A stretch of DNA of 64,000 nucleotides from Chitinophaga dinghuensis (GCF_003259435.1 NZ_QLMA01000011.1:62001-126000); one strand, 5' to 3'. Shown: positions 24,568 through 34,533, counted from the stretch's first letter. Translations and numbers: made by a program. The notes: generated by a model not told the origin, from the letters alone.

Positions 24568-26526
24568 TTAGAACTTATGTACAATCCGTTTGAGTTGCAG
24601 GTTGGTCACCGGCGCCACTACCAACGGATATTTTTCTATGGTTACATAGCTGGAATCCAGTCCGAAACCTCTCTCTTCAGACAGACTGATTTTCTTCAGG
24701 AAGAAGTACATCTTCATGATCATTCTTTCATAGAGTGGCAGATCGTTATCGTGCGACAGGAATTTCTCCATTACAATAAACTGGAAATCGCCTACTACAT
24801 TATTCTTACTGAGAGATTCATAACGGCTGGTGATATTCACTTCTTTGTTGCGCACCATATCTTCCACTACCATTCTGAACATCAGGTTAATACGCTGCTC
24901 CACTTTGAAACCGAGGCGGAATTCCACGCGGATCACCTCATTTGGGATGATCGTTTGTACAGAATATTCGCTGAGATACGGTTCATCGACAACATCTACG
25001 TGTACAAACCAATAAATATCGGCCCGTTTAGGTTTCTTATTCAGAATACTATAGATGATTTTATGCTCAATCTCCTTAGGATTATCGGCACTACTCATAT
25101 ACACCAGGTGAGTGGCATATTTAGGAATAGTAGTATCATTACTGAGTTCCTGCATGATGGGGAGATAGTCTTCCAGGCGTACAAATTCCACATAGCGGTT
25201 TTTGATTTTCCTGGATTTAAACCACACCATCATCACTAAGAAGAGGGCGCCTGCGACTACCACTGTCACATAACCGCCGTGTGCAAATTTCACGAGGTTA
25301 GCGAAGAGGAAGGAGAATTCTATGGTGAAATAGACGACGAGATACAACATTATCCAGCCTATCCACACTCGCCGCGTATAGAGATAGAAAGCGAACAGAC
25401 AGGATGTCATCAACATACATATAGTAATAGACAACCCGTAAGCAGCTTCCATATGGGAGGATTCCTGGAATAACAGTACGATGGCCGAGCAACCTACAAA
25501 CAGCATTACGTTAATACCTGGGATGTAGAGCTGACCTCTCATTTCTGTAGGATAATTGACTCTCATTTTAGGCCAGAGGTTCAGTCGCATCGCTTCTGCA
25601 ATGAGTGTGAACGAACCAGAAATCAGCGCCTGGCTGGCGATGATAGAGGCCATTGTAGCGATCAATACCCCGAAGATGATGAACCATTCTGGCATAATGG
25701 TAAAGAATGGGTTCTGATCTTTGGGGATGATTTGTCCTTTCTGGGTCAGGAGCCAGGCGCCTTGACCGAGATAGTTTAAGATGAGGCAGGATTTCACAAA
25801 AATCCAGGATACGCGGATATTTCCACGACCGCAGTGGCCCAGGTCCGAGTATAGGGCTTCCGCTCCCGTCGTACAGAGGAAGACGGCGCCGAGGATTAAA
25901 AATCCTTTAGGGTAGGTGGTTAATAATTCGATGGCATAATGGGGACTGAATGCCTTAAAGATGCTCATATCGTCGGCGATATGGGTGATCCCGAGAATAC
26001 CGAGCATAGAGAACCAGAGTACCATGATAGGGCCGAACATACGGCCAATGGATACGGTTCCGAATTGTTGCATGATAAACAGTCCTGTAATAATGGCCAG
26101 TACTATTTTGACGATAGTTAACTGGCTAAGATCTTTAAAGACTTCCAGCGTTCGAAGGCCTTCAATGGCAGAGGTTACAGTGATGGGCGGGGTGATGATC
26201 CCGTCGGCAAGGAGGGCGGCGCCTCCGATCATACCAAATATTACCGTCCATTTGGCATGTCTTCTGACGAGGGCATATAGGGAAAAGATACCTCCTTCCC
26301 CTTTATTATCTGCGCGGAGCGTCAGGATAACGTACTTAACTGTTGTTTGCAGTGTCAGTGTCCAGATGATACATGAAATACCACCTATAACGAGTAGGTC
26401 GCTAATGGGATTTCCGCCGACTATGGCTTTAAACACATAGAGCGGAGAGGTTCCGATATCGCCGTAGATAATACCAAGCGCTACTACTAAACCTGCCAGG
26501 GAGACCCTGTTAATGTTTATACCCAC
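24568..26526 (-). CDS. kup: Kup-family potassium uptake transporter
   Basis: Inner membrane potassium transporter (K+/H+ symport). The N-terminal motif SLAGLVVALGIIYGDIGTSPLYVFK is diagnostic of the KUP/HAK family, followed by about 12 membrane helices (ending around residue 430) and a roughly 200-residue cytoplasmic C-terminal domain. I chose the GTG at 26524-26526 (VGININRVSLAG), which fits family N-termini; the frame is open upstream to an ATG ending at 26583, but the extra 19 residues are not family-like. A partial -7 element (TTCCTTTG, 26581-26588) would give a leader of about 50 bases for the GTG start. The leader contains a CCAAAAT/ATTTTGG inverted repeat. Confidence 0.9.
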   Translation of the reverse strand: MGININRVSLAGLVVALGIIYGDIGTSPLYVFKAIVGGNPISDLLVIGGISCIIWTLTLQTTVKYVILTLRADNKGEGGIFSLYALVRRHAKWTVIFGMIGGAALLADGIITPPITVTSAIEGLRTLEVFKDLSQLTIVKIVLAIITGLFIMQQFGTVSIGRMFGPIMVLWFSMLGILGITHIADDMSIFKAFSPHYAIELLTTYPKGFLILGAVFLCTTGAEALYSDLGHCGRGNIRVSWIFVKSCLILNYLGQGAWLLTQKGQIIPKDQNPFFTIMPEWFIIFGVLIATMASIIASQALISGSFTLIAEAMRLNLWPKMRVNYPTEMRGQLYIPGINVMLFVGCSAIVLLFQESSHMEAAYGLSITICMLMTSCLFAFYLYTRRVWIGWIMLYLVVYFTIEFSFLFANLVKFAHGGYVTVVVAGALFLVMMVWFKSRKIKNRYVEFVRLEDYLPIMQELSNDTTIPKYATHLVYMSSADNPKEIEHKIIYSILNKKPKRADIYWFVHVDVVDEPYLSEYSVQTIIPNEVIRVEFRLGFKVEQRINLMFRMVVEDMVRNKEVNITSRYESLSKNNVVGDFQFIVMEKFLSHDNDLPLYERMIMKMYFFLKKISLSEERGFGLDSSYVTIEKYPLVVAPVTNLQLKRIVHKF

Positions 26527-26641
26527 AAAATAAAATTTGTTAAAAAAGCCCCCAAAATTATATGATTTTGGAATACGGAGCAAAGGAAAGGAAAAAATGG
26601 ACTTAAGGTGTCAACTATGGGAGAGGACAGGGAAAGAATGG

Positions 26642-26682
26642 ATAAAAAGGAAAAGTCCTCCGATTGTGGCCGGAGGACTTTT
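26642..26682 (-). terminator. Terminator of the OmpA-family gene
   Basis: On the minus strand a perfect 12-bp stem (26671-26682 with 26651-26662, core AGTCCTCCG) with an 8-base loop is followed by CCTTTTTATC. It is 31 bases past the stop of the OmpA-family gene. Confidence 0.85.
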
Positions 26683-26712
26683 CAGCATTATCATCTTTGG
26701 GAGAGATACTGA

Positions 26713-28269
26713 TTAGTTAGCAGGAGCTAAGTCAACAGTAGCAGACTCACCAGGAGTGTTTTGTTTGATGAAGCGGCCGCGATCGATACCTTGTTTATCA
26801 GCCAGGTAGTCGATAACTGCGTCAACACGACGGCTGCTCAGATCAACACCACCTTTTTTACCTTTAGCACCAGCGTGGCCGGTAACCAGAACGTTGCAAG
26901 ATGGGTTAGCTTTCAGAGTAGATGCTACAGAAGACAGGATAGATTCCTGATCTTTAGAAACTTTAGTAGCAGCGCCTTTGAAGGAAACGCTAGGCAGAAC
27001 CAGGCTAGAGCAAGTATTAGCTGGAGCTATATTCTTGCAGCACTCAGGATCTGGGCATTTACCAACACCGTCAGCGTCAACTGGCTGGCAGTAAGTAGGA
27101 GTGATCAGTTGTTTGTCTTTGTAATCAGGAACGCCGTCACCGTCAGTATCGCGGGAAACACCGTGAGAATCAACTGGTGCGCCTGCTGGAGTGTTAGGTT
27201 CGCGGTCGAACTGATCAGTTACACCGTCGCCATCAGCATCAGGTAAAACTGGAACTGGCAGTTTCATGTGACGTGGGTTAGACAGTTCGCTGTAAGCGTA
27301 TTCCAGTGGGTTGATCCACCATAATGGCTGAACGCGTTTGTTCGGATTACCCAGGTTGAAGTTCAGACGAACGTTAGTGTAAGAGTAGAAATCTTTAGTA
27401 GAACCACCAGGGCCTGCATAACCATCCAGGTAAGCATCAAATGGCATGGTGATTTTTTCTTCAATACCGATGTTGAAGCGTTTAGTTACTTTGAACGCTA
27501 CACCAGTACCCAGGTCCAGTGCGTGACGCAGGAGCTGGTTGTCATCGTGACGACCGATAGCAATACGGTTACCCTGTGCAGGAGCATTGGATTCGTATTT
27601 TTTATCCTGGATAGATCTGATCTGGTTGATGATGTCTTTACGTTTACCACCGAAGTTAACGCTGGAGTAGTCGTAACCGTTACCGTTACCATCCAGAGCG
27701 TCAACGTCTACGTCAGCCATTACGATAGAGTAACCAGCCAATACGTACCAGTTAGCTTTAGGTTCAGCTTTGTAGAACATGATGTTGCTCAGAGACATCA
27801 GCACGTCCAAAGACAGCTGATGGTTCGCTGATTTGTAGTTAGGAACGATCATACCGCCGTTCTTAGCTGCAGTAGGACCCCAAGGGTTAACCGCATCAGC
27901 AGTATAAGGAACCGGACGCAGTTTATAATCCTGACCGTAGTCGAATGAACCGGTGTATTCTGCTCTCAGTGAGAAGGTATGACCCAGAGATTTTCTGATA
28001 GAAACACCACCACCGAAACCTGGTCTTGGAGGAACAGTTCCGTCGATCAGGTGAAGACCGCCATGGAAACCAAGTTCCCACATATCCCTAGGTTTAGCAG
28101 GGAAATTGGAAGTGTGGTTCTGGAAGTTATTCTGTTGTACCATTCTCTTGCTAGGCACTTTGGAAGAATCCAAAGCATCATAGCCGGTTGGTTGAACCTG
28201 TGCAAAACCAGAAGACGCGGCTAATAAACTCACAGCGCCTGCCAGTAAAAAGTACTTTTTGCTTGCCAT
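26713..28269 (-). CDS. OmpA-family outer membrane porin
   Basis: A 518-residue outer membrane protein with signal peptide (ends SSGFAQ, residue 24). The N-terminal part of about 300 residues is a beta-barrel-like region (for example GGGVSIRKSLGHTFSLRAEYTGSFDYG). It is followed by calcium-binding thrombospondin type-3 repeats (DADGDGVTDQFDREPNTPAGAPVD and DTDGDGVPDYKDKQ) and an OmpA/MotB-like peptidoglycan-binding domain near the C-terminus (NVLVTGHAGAKGKKGGVDLSSRRVDAVIDYL). Codon choice is strongly biased to a narrow set, as expected for an abundant protein. A near-consensus promoter and a strong terminator frame it as a single-gene unit. Confidence 0.92.
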   Translation of the reverse strand: MASKKYFLLAGAVSLLAASSGFAQVQPTGYDALDSSKVPSKRMVQQNNFQNHTSNFPAKPRDMWELGFHGGLHLIDGTVPPRPGFGGGVSIRKSLGHTFSLRAEYTGSFDYGQDYKLRPVPYTADAVNPWGPTAAKNGGMIVPNYKSANHQLSLDVLMSLSNIMFYKAEPKANWYVLAGYSIVMADVDVDALDGNGNGYDYSSVNFGGKRKDIINQIRSIQDKKYESNAPAQGNRIAIGRHDDNQLLRHALDLGTGVAFKVTKRFNIGIEEKITMPFDAYLDGYAGPGGSTKDFYSYTNVRLNFNLGNPNKRVQPLWWINPLEYAYSELSNPRHMKLPVPVLPDADGDGVTDQFDREPNTPAGAPVDSHGVSRDTDGDGVPDYKDKQLITPTYCQPVDADGVGKCPDPECCKNIAPANTCSSLVLPSVSFKGAATKVSKDQESILSSVASTLKANPSCNVLVTGHAGAKGKKGGVDLSSRRVDAVIDYLADKQGIDRGRFIKQNTPGESATVDLAPAN

Positions 28270-28581
28270 AATTGTTTTTTATTTAAAAACTGTTAAAAAT
28301 TTACTAATAACCCGTTTTTTACCAAGCAAAGGTAAAAATCCTTTATCAATATACAAATTTTTCTTGCAATATTATTTTCATTGATAACTGCTTAAAAAGC
28401 AGTGCGTAATCGAAAGTATTTATATACCTTAAATCCACGTAAGTTAAAGTATTGCCATCCTCGTGTTAACAAAACCTTTAGCTGCTGTTAAAGGTTTGTT
28501 ATACTCCTTATACAAATTAGAGGCCAAAATGTTAAAGTTTCACATTTTAAACCTAGCTTAGCAATCCTTTTGATTTAGGCC
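28270..28581. other. Divergent region between the OmpA gene and the polyprenyl synthase gene
   Basis: 312 bases. It contains the consensus promoter of the OmpA-family gene (28327-28357) and an inverted repeat around 28468-28501 (AACAAAACCTTTA against TAAAGGTTTGTT, one bulge) in the leader side of the polyprenyl synthase gene. No gene or RNA family was recognised in it. Confidence 0.6.
28327..28357 (-). promoter_or_regulatory. Promoter of the OmpA-family gene
   Basis: Minus strand: TTTG at 28357-28354 and TACCTTTG at 28334-28327, separated by exactly 19 bases. This is a full match to the Bacteroidota primary sigma factor consensus (TTTG, N19, TAnnTTTG). The start codon is about 58 bases downstream of the -7 element. 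Confidence 0.85.
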
Positions 28582-29547
28582 ATGGATGATATTAAACACC
28601 TGATAGGTAAGGAATTACAAGATTTTGAGAGCAAATTCGCAGATTCAGTAAAAAGCAATATTCCGCTACTGGACCGCGTTATGCATTATATTGTTAAGCG
28701 AAAAGGGAAGCAAATGCGTCCCATGTTCGTGTTATTGTCAGCCAAACTTTTCAGAGATGATCTCCAGGAAAGTACCTACCGCGCTGCCGCATTTGTGGAA
28801 TTACTCCATACTGCAACCCTCGTACACGATGATGTAGTAGACGATGCCAATGAACGAAGAGGCTTCTTCTCTATCAATGCACTATGGAAAAATAAAATCG
28901 CCGTACTGGTGGGCGACTATCTCCTATCCAAAGGCCTCTCCCTTTGCCTTAACCACAACGAATTCAGAACTTTGCAAATTATATCTGACACTGTTCAGGC
29001 CATGAGTGAAGGTGAACTGATCCAAATAGAGAAAACCAGGAAACTCAATATCAAAGAGGATATATACTTCGAAATCATCAAACGCAAAACCGCATCCCTG
29101 TTAGCCTCCGCCTGCTCCGCCGGCGCATGGAGCTCTACCAACGATGAAACAACAACTGAACAAATGAGGTTGTTCGGAGAAAAAGTAGGAATTGCATTCC
29201 AAATTAAAGATGATCTCTTCGATTATGGCTCCGCAAAAATCGGAAAACCAACAGGAATAGACATCCGGGAGAAAAAAATGACCCTCCCACTTATCTATAC
29301 CCTCCAACATGCATCTCCGGAAGTTCGTCGCAGAATTATCTATATTGTAAAAAATCACAATACAGATAAGGACAAAGTAGAAGAAGTAATCGAAATGGTA
29401 AAAGCCTCCGGCGGTATTGAATATACCCGCCAGAAAATGTTCGAGTACAGGGATGAAGCCCTCGCAATCCTCCACCAATTCCCGGAAAGCGATATCAGAA
29501 AAGGCCTCGAAGCCATGGTCCGTTATACCACTGACCGCACCTACTAA
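28582..29547 (+). CDS. Polyprenyl diphosphate synthase
   Basis: Trans-prenyltransferase that elongates isoprenoid diphosphates, probably making the side chain of menaquinone. The 321-residue protein has the two aspartate-rich metal sites: LVHDDVVDDANERRG (first, residues about 87-97) and FQIKDDLFDYG (second), plus KRKGKQMRPMF for substrate diphosphate binding. Product chain length cannot be read from sequence alone; octaprenyl or heptaprenyl is usual for this branch. recJ follows on the same strand after 100 bases. Confidence 0.9.
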   Translation: MDDIKHLIGKELQDFESKFADSVKSNIPLLDRVMHYIVKRKGKQMRPMFVLLSAKLFRDDLQESTYRAAAFVELLHTATLVHDDVVDDANERRGFFSINALWKNKIAVLVGDYLLSKGLSLCLNHNEFRTLQIISDTVQAMSEGELIQIEKTRKLNIKEDIYFEIIKRKTASLLASACSAGAWSSTNDETTTEQMRLFGEKVGIAFQIKDDLFDYGSAKIGKPTGIDIREKKMTLPLIYTLQHASPEVRRRIIYIVKNHNTDKDKVEEVIEMVKASGGIEYTRQKMFEYRDEALAILHQFPESDIRKGLEAMVRYTTDRTY

Positions 29548-29647
29548 AAGAATTTTCAAAAAATATAAAATAATAAATGTAAACTGCAATAAGCTCCTGA
29601 TACCTACGCCGGATGCTACATAACGCTTAAAGAATCCTGAACTTATA

Positions 29648-31345
29648 ATGCAAAAACGCTGGACAGTAAAAGCTTATCAACCAAATCAGGAACATCTGCT
29701 GCAATCATCCCTCCGCATACATCCATTGCTATGCCGACTGCTGGTGCAACGAAATGTTCATACCTACGAGGCTGCCCGGCTTTTTTTCAGACCCGTTCCA
29801 GGCGATCTTCACGATCCCTGGCTCATGAAAGATATGGACAAAGCCATCGCCAGAATAGAACTGGCCTTCTTTCGCCATGAAAAAATACTTATCTACGGCG
29901 ATTATGATGTGGATGGCACTACAGCAGTAGCTACCGTATATGATTTCCTCCATCAGCTTTATGCAGATATAGAATATTATATCCCCCACCGCTATCGCGA
30001 AGGATATGGTATTTCCACACAAGGCATTGCCTACGCAAAAGAAAATGATTTCAGCCTCGTAATTGCACTCGACTGTGGTATTAAATCCGTTGATTTGATT
30101 ACAGAGGCCAAGCAAGCAGGGATCGATTTTATCATTTGTGACCATCATCTCCCTGATGCTATCCTCCCTCCCGCAATCGCCATTCTGAATCCTAAGCAAT
30201 ACGATTGCCCTTACCCTTATAAGGAATTAAGCGGTTGCGGCATCGGATATAAACTCATCAGCGCCATTGCACTGAAAAGAGGACTTCCCGACAGCGCTCC
30301 CAATAAATACCTGGACCTCGTCGCCACCAGCATCGCTGCGGATATCGTTCCGATGACAGGCGAAAACAGAGTGCTGGCTTATCATGGATTGAAAAAAGTT
30401 AACGATAATCCACTCCCTGGTATAAAAGCATTGATCCAGCTAAGTGCGCAACCCGACAAGCTAACTATTGCCAACCTGGTATTTGTAATAGCCCCAAGGG
30501 TAAATGCGGCAGGACGTATGGATGACGCCCGCAAAGCGGTGAACCTATTCATAGAAAATGATCCTGAGAAAGCGAAAGCCATTGCTGAAGCGCTTCATGC
30601 AGATAATTTCGATCGTAAGGAAATCGATAATACCATCACCCAGGAAGCCATTTCATTAATTGAAAATGATGCCTCCATGGCCGCCAGGAAATCAACCGTA
30701 CTTTTCCAGGCACACTGGCATAAAGGCGTAGTAGGAATCGTTGCGTCCCGACTCATCGATAAGTTTTATTACCGTCCTACCGTGATCCTTACGCAATCCA
30801 ACGATATGGTGGCCGGTTCCGCCAGATCTGTGATGGGATTCAATGTATATGAAGCGGTGCACCAGTGCAGAGACCTGCTTGAGAATTATGGTGGCCATTT
30901 CTATGCAGCAGGTATGACGCTGAAACCTGAAAATGTAAAAGCATTCCAGGATAAATTTGAAGAAGTAGTGTCAAACACCATTTCCGCAGATATGCTGGTG
31001 CCTGAAATAGTGATAGACACTGAAATTATGTTCAGTGATATTACCCCTGCATTTTATAATATTCTCAAACAATTCGAACCTTTAGGCCCAGAGAATCTAC
31101 GTCCGGTATTCCTGGCCAGAAACCTCCGGGATACAGGATATTCCAAACTTGTAAAAGAGGAGCATATTAAGTTCTCTGTGCGTCAGGGTAATGGCGGCCC
31201 AACCATGTCTGGTATAGGCTTCTATATGTCTGAGAAGTTTGAAATCATCAGTGGTAAGAAACCTTTTGATATGGTATTTACGCTGGATGAAAATGAGTGG
31301 AATGGGCAGACAACATTACAACTGAAAGTCATAGATATCCGATAA
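29648..31345 (+). CDS. recJ: Single-stranded-DNA-specific exonuclease RecJ
   Basis: 5'-3' exonuclease for single-stranded DNA in recombination and mismatch repair. The DHH phosphoesterase core is complete: YGDYDVDGTTAVA (motif I), LDCGIK (motif II), ICDHHLPD (motif III), followed by the DHHA1 domain with GGHFYAAGMTL and the C-terminal OB-like domain. At 565 residues it has the usual length. Two hairpins follow the stop. Confidence 0.96.
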   Translation: MQKRWTVKAYQPNQEHLLQSSLRIHPLLCRLLVQRNVHTYEAARLFFRPVPGDLHDPWLMKDMDKAIARIELAFFRHEKILIYGDYDVDGTTAVATVYDFLHQLYADIEYYIPHRYREGYGISTQGIAYAKENDFSLVIALDCGIKSVDLITEAKQAGIDFIICDHHLPDAILPPAIAILNPKQYDCPYPYKELSGCGIGYKLISAIALKRGLPDSAPNKYLDLVATSIAADIVPMTGENRVLAYHGLKKVNDNPLPGIKALIQLSAQPDKLTIANLVFVIAPRVNAAGRMDDARKAVNLFIENDPEKAKAIAEALHADNFDRKEIDNTITQEAISLIENDASMAARKSTVLFQAHWHKGVVGIVASRLIDKFYYRPTVILTQSNDMVAGSARSVMGFNVYEAVHQCRDLLENYGGHFYAAGMTLKPENVKAFQDKFEEVVSNTISADMLVPEIVIDTEIMFSDITPAFYNILKQFEPLGPENLRPVFLARNLRDTGYSKLVKEEHIKFSVRQGNGGPTMSGIGFYMSEKFEIISGKKPFDMVFTLDENEWNGQTTLQLKVIDIR

Positions 31346-31364
31346 AACAAATGATATAAAATAC

Positions 31365-31424
31365 ATAAAGGCTCCGCTAGGAGCCTTTATGGTTTAGGGA
31401 TAGAGCCCTTGCTTTAAAGGGCTC
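31365..31424 (+). terminator. Two hairpins after recJ
   Basis: A perfect 10-bp stem (31365-31374 with 31381-31390, core AAAGGCTC) with a 6-base loop lies 20 bases after the recJ stop, and a second stem (31403-31410 GAGCCCTT with 31417-31424) follows. Neither has a strong T run, so termination is likely but may be partial. Confidence 0.55.
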
Positions 31425-31465
31425 CGGATATTAGGTTCATGATATGGCAGGAAAAGACTTGTTGG

Positions 31466-32236
31466 TTATTTATGTTGACTCAATATCCAGGTATATAATT
31501 CCGGTGTTGCATAAGCTCTTGTCCATGCATCATGGCCTCCCGTCGGATATTCTGTGTATTTAATATTTCCACCAATAGCCTGCAGCGCTTTTACTGGCGC
31601 TCTTGACCCTTCTACGCTGACAGTTGGATCATCTGCACAATGGAATGCCCATATCGGCATCTTCTTAATTTTGGATACCTGATTAGGATCTCCTTTTCCG
31701 GAAATAGGCACTGCTGCTGCAAAATTGTTAGGATTCGCGCAGATCCAGTCCCATGTGGCCATTCCTCCCATACTCAGTCCTGTCAGAATCACCCTGTTGG
31801 AATCCACATGGTATTTGGCCAACACCTCTTTATACAAGGCCTGTAACGATTCCCCGTTCCACCAGTTGCGGGTACATTGCGGCGCAATCATTACAAATGG
31901 CTGTCCTTTAACCACTCTCGGTAAAGCCACATTCCTGAGCACATCCACATTGGTACCTATTTCTCCAATCCCATGCAGGAAAATGACCAACGGCCATCTG
32001 TAATCCTTTCTGGTATTATATCCGTCAGGGATATAGAGCAGATAATCGGTAATGTTACCACCACCATTTACTACTTTCTTTGCCGTCATACCTTCCGTTT
32101 GCGGATCAAAAACATCCTCCTTGGGCGGATTGGTTCCCGGTTTGTCAGGCGTAGACATTTCCTTTTTAGAGCAGGAAAACAATGCTGTTAACAGCACCAA
32201 GACATGGCATAAATTTTTAATTCTTCTTTTTTTCAT
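31466..32236 (-). CDS. Lipoprotein esterase of the dienelactone hydrolase/PHB depolymerase type
   Basis: An alpha/beta hydrolase anchored as a lipoprotein (lipobox LFSC, Cys 22). The oxyanion-hole motif FLHGIGE is near residue 86, the nucleophile elbow is GLSMGG with Ser 155, the acid is probably Asp in CADDPTVS, and the catalytic His lies in GGHDAW close to the C-terminus. The 256-residue length fits the predicted phospholipase/carboxylesterase group often fused to or found near sugar-degrading enzymes. Substrate unknown; feruloyl or acetyl esters on polysaccharides are plausible. A terminator-like hairpin with a T run stands directly upstream of its AGGAG ribosome site. Confidence 0.82.
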   Translation of the reverse strand: MKKRRIKNLCHVLVLLTALFSCSKKEMSTPDKPGTNPPKEDVFDPQTEGMTAKKVVNGGGNITDYLLYIPDGYNTRKDYRWPLVIFLHGIGEIGTNVDVLRNVALPRVVKGQPFVMIAPQCTRNWWNGESLQALYKEVLAKYHVDSNRVILTGLSMGGMATWDWICANPNNFAAAVPISGKGDPNQVSKIKKMPIWAFHCADDPTVSVEGSRAPVKALQAIGGNIKYTEYPTGGHDAWTRAYATPELYTWILSQHK

Positions 32237-32252
32237 ATAACTCCTATAAATG

Positions 32253-32279
32253 AAAAAGGTCCCGGCAATTGCCGAGACC
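32253..32279 (-). terminator. Terminator or attenuator in the esterase leader
   Basis: On the minus strand GGTCTCGGCAA (32279-32269) pairs with 32268-32258, an 11-bp stem with one mismatch and almost no loop, followed by TTTTT (32257-32253). It stands 17 bases before the esterase ATG and directly in front of the likely ribosome site AGGAG. The position suggests attenuation. Confidence 0.5.
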
Positions 32280-32497
32280 AGGTTTTACAATAATTTCCTG
32301 CGTTAAACGACCGCAGTGGGGTACGCAAATAAAGTACAATAACGCGACCTAAACTATTTTATTTCAGCACATAAAGCAGCATGTATTTTAATTTTTTATA
32401 AGTGAATAAAAAGACAAATATTTTTTTTGTTAGACGTCAGAATACTAGGCTACCAATGTTTAAAAATGAGTGGAATAATTTTTTTTAACGCCGCCAT

Positions 32498-32532
32498 AAA
32501 AAAATAGAAAAGGCGCCGGAAAGGCGCCTTTT
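32498..32532 (-). terminator. Terminator of htpG
   Basis: On the minus strand a perfect 10-bp stem (32523-32532 with 32508-32517, core AGGCGCC) with a 5-base loop precedes CTATTTTTTTAT. It lies 53 bases after the htpG stop. Confidence 0.85.
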
Positions 32533-32584
32533 ACTATGAATAAATATTCGTCTATATCAGATGATACCTGTAACAGATATTCAT

Positions 32585-34423
32585 TTATGCTTCTTGTTCT
32601 TCTTTGGTCATCAGTTCCACGCTTCTGGAAACAAAAGCGGTGAGGTCTGCGCCCGTAAGCAGGTTCTGCGAGAGTAATGCCAGATCTGCCAGATTCTTGA
32701 TTTGTTTCTGTTGAATCGAATTGTCTTTTTCGCGCAGAATTTGCAGGTAAACCGGGTGATTAGCGTTGATCGTCATGTTGATTTCATCTGGCATATTGGC
32801 GTACCAGTTCATTCCGCCGCCGCCCATGCTGGCCATATCTTTCATACGACGCATAAATTCAGGACGGGTAACGATAACAGGTTGAACGTCAGCAGTCAGT
32901 CCTTTCATATCTACTTTGATATTAGGTTGATTTACCTCTTTACCGAAGAGATCTTTCAGGGTTTGTTCCTGATCTTTAGAAAGCAGGGTATCTGCGTTTT
33001 CATCTTTATCAATCAGATTATTCGCAATATCAGCATCGACACGGGTAAACTGAACATTCTCCCATTTCATTTCGATATTGTTAATAAAGGCAGCGTCCAC
33101 AAGGGTTTCCATCTTGATGATCTTAAACCCTTTCTTTTTGGCAGCCTGGATATAGCTATCCTGTTGAACAGGATTGGTAGCATACAGCACCACCAGTTTC
33201 CCTTCTTTATTGGTTTGCAGACCGGCAGCAGCAGTACGGTATTCTTCCTGCGTATAGAAAGTACCGCCATCTACATCTTCCAGCACCAGGAATTTATTGG
33301 CTTTATCCAGGAATTTATCGTCTGTCATCATGCCATACTTCACAAAGAGGCCAATGGATTCCCATTTTTCCTCAAAGCCTTTGCGGTCTGTCCGGAACAT
33401 TTCATCCAGTTTATCCGCTACTTTCTTGGTGATATAGCCATTGATTTTCTTCACGTTTGGATCCCCCTGGAGGTAGCTACGGCTAACGTTCAGCGGAATA
33501 TCCGGGCTATCGATTACCCCATGCAGCAGCATCAGGAATTCAGGAACGATATCTTTCACCTCATCGGTAACGTATACCTGGTTAGAGTACAGATTGATTT
33601 TATCTTTCTGTATTTCGTAGCTCTTCGTGATTTTAGGGAAGTAGAGAATACCGGTCAGGTTAAACGGATAATCTACATTCAGGTGAATCCAGAAGAGTGG
33701 CGCTTCTGCGAAAGGATATAATTCTTTATAGAAGTTCTGATAATCTTCTGTAGTGAGTTCGCTTGGTTTTTTTGTCCAGGCTGGAGAAGGGTTGTTGATT
33801 TGCTCCCCTTCAAATTTCACTGGGATAGGAAGGAATTTACAGAATTTGGTAAGGATAGAACGGATACGTCCTTCGTCGAGGAATTCTTCGCTCTCCTCAT
33901 TTACATGCATTACGATTTCTGTACCGCGTTCCTCTTTTGTGGTTTCTTCCAGGGTATATTCAGGGCTGCCATCGCATTCCCAGCGAACGGCAGGAGCGCT
34001 TTCTTTCCAGGATTTGGTAAAGATTTCCACCTGGTTAGACACCATAAAGGAAGAATAGAAACCAAGTCCGAAGTGACCGATTATATTCGTACCATTTTCC
34101 TGGCCTTTATATTTTTTCAGGAACTCCTCTGCACCAGAGAAAGCAACCTGGTTAATGTATTTATCTACTTCTTCTGCGGACATACCCACACCATGATCCG
34201 CGATGGTGATCGTCTTTTTCTCTTTATCCAGGCGTACTTCAATATCGATATTACCCAGGTCTCCTTTAAATTCACCAACACTGGCGAGGGTTTTAAGTTT
34301 CTGGGTAGCATCCACGGCATTACTTACCAATTCACGGATAAAGATTTCGTGATCGGAATACAGGAATTTCTTAATGATCGGAAATATATTTTCCGTTTGT
34401 ACACGTATAGCACCTTTTTGCAT
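32585..34423 (-). CDS. htpG: Molecular chaperone HtpG (Hsp90)
   Basis: Bacterial Hsp90. The N-terminal GHKL ATPase domain has FIRELVSNAVDATQKL (residues about 22-37), DHGVGMSAEEV and GHFGLGFYSSFMV; the middle domain has the conserved segments LPLNVSRS-like (IPLNVSRSYLQGD); the C-terminal dimer domain is shorter. The 612-residue length is normal. A partial promoter (AACCTTTG at 34466-34459 on the minus strand, one mismatch to the -7 consensus) is upstream. It has its own terminator, so it is a single-gene unit. Confidence 0.96.
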   Translation of the reverse strand: MQKGAIRVQTENIFPIIKKFLYSDHEIFIRELVSNAVDATQKLKTLASVGEFKGDLGNIDIEVRLDKEKKTITIADHGVGMSAEEVDKYINQVAFSGAEEFLKKYKGQENGTNIIGHFGLGFYSSFMVSNQVEIFTKSWKESAPAVRWECDGSPEYTLEETTKEERGTEIVMHVNEESEEFLDEGRIRSILTKFCKFLPIPVKFEGEQINNPSPAWTKKPSELTTEDYQNFYKELYPFAEAPLFWIHLNVDYPFNLTGILYFPKITKSYEIQKDKINLYSNQVYVTDEVKDIVPEFLMLLHGVIDSPDIPLNVSRSYLQGDPNVKKINGYITKKVADKLDEMFRTDRKGFEEKWESIGLFVKYGMMTDDKFLDKANKFLVLEDVDGGTFYTQEEYRTAAAGLQTNKEGKLVVLYATNPVQQDSYIQAAKKKGFKIIKMETLVDAAFINNIEMKWENVQFTRVDADIANNLIDKDENADTLLSKDQEQTLKDLFGKEVNQPNIKVDMKGLTADVQPVIVTRPEFMRRMKDMASMGGGGMNWYANMPDEINMTINANHPVYLQILREKDNSIQQKQIKNLADLALLSQNLLTGADLTAFVSRSVELMTKEEQEA

Positions 34424-34533
34424 GGGTAAACTAATTTTTTATTTCGGAGGGAAGGAGTCAAAGGTTATGCCAGTGGTGGTGGGCTGACAAGTTGACTGCA
34501 TTTTAGGTTTTGCTGCGCGTTGAATTGTTTTTG

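Larger units (their letters stand above)
32237..32584. other. Intergenic region between htpG and the esterase gene
   Basis: 348 bases. It contains the htpG terminator (32498-32532) and a terminator-like hairpin close to the esterase start (32253-32279). The middle (32290-32490) is AT-rich, with no gene, no clear TAnnTTTG promoter and no recognised RNA. Confidence 0.6.

Noticed and set aside
32702..33721. 339-codon open frame on the plus strand
   Set aside because: Antisense to htpG; its composition (rich in Phe, Ile, His) is typical of a shadow frame.
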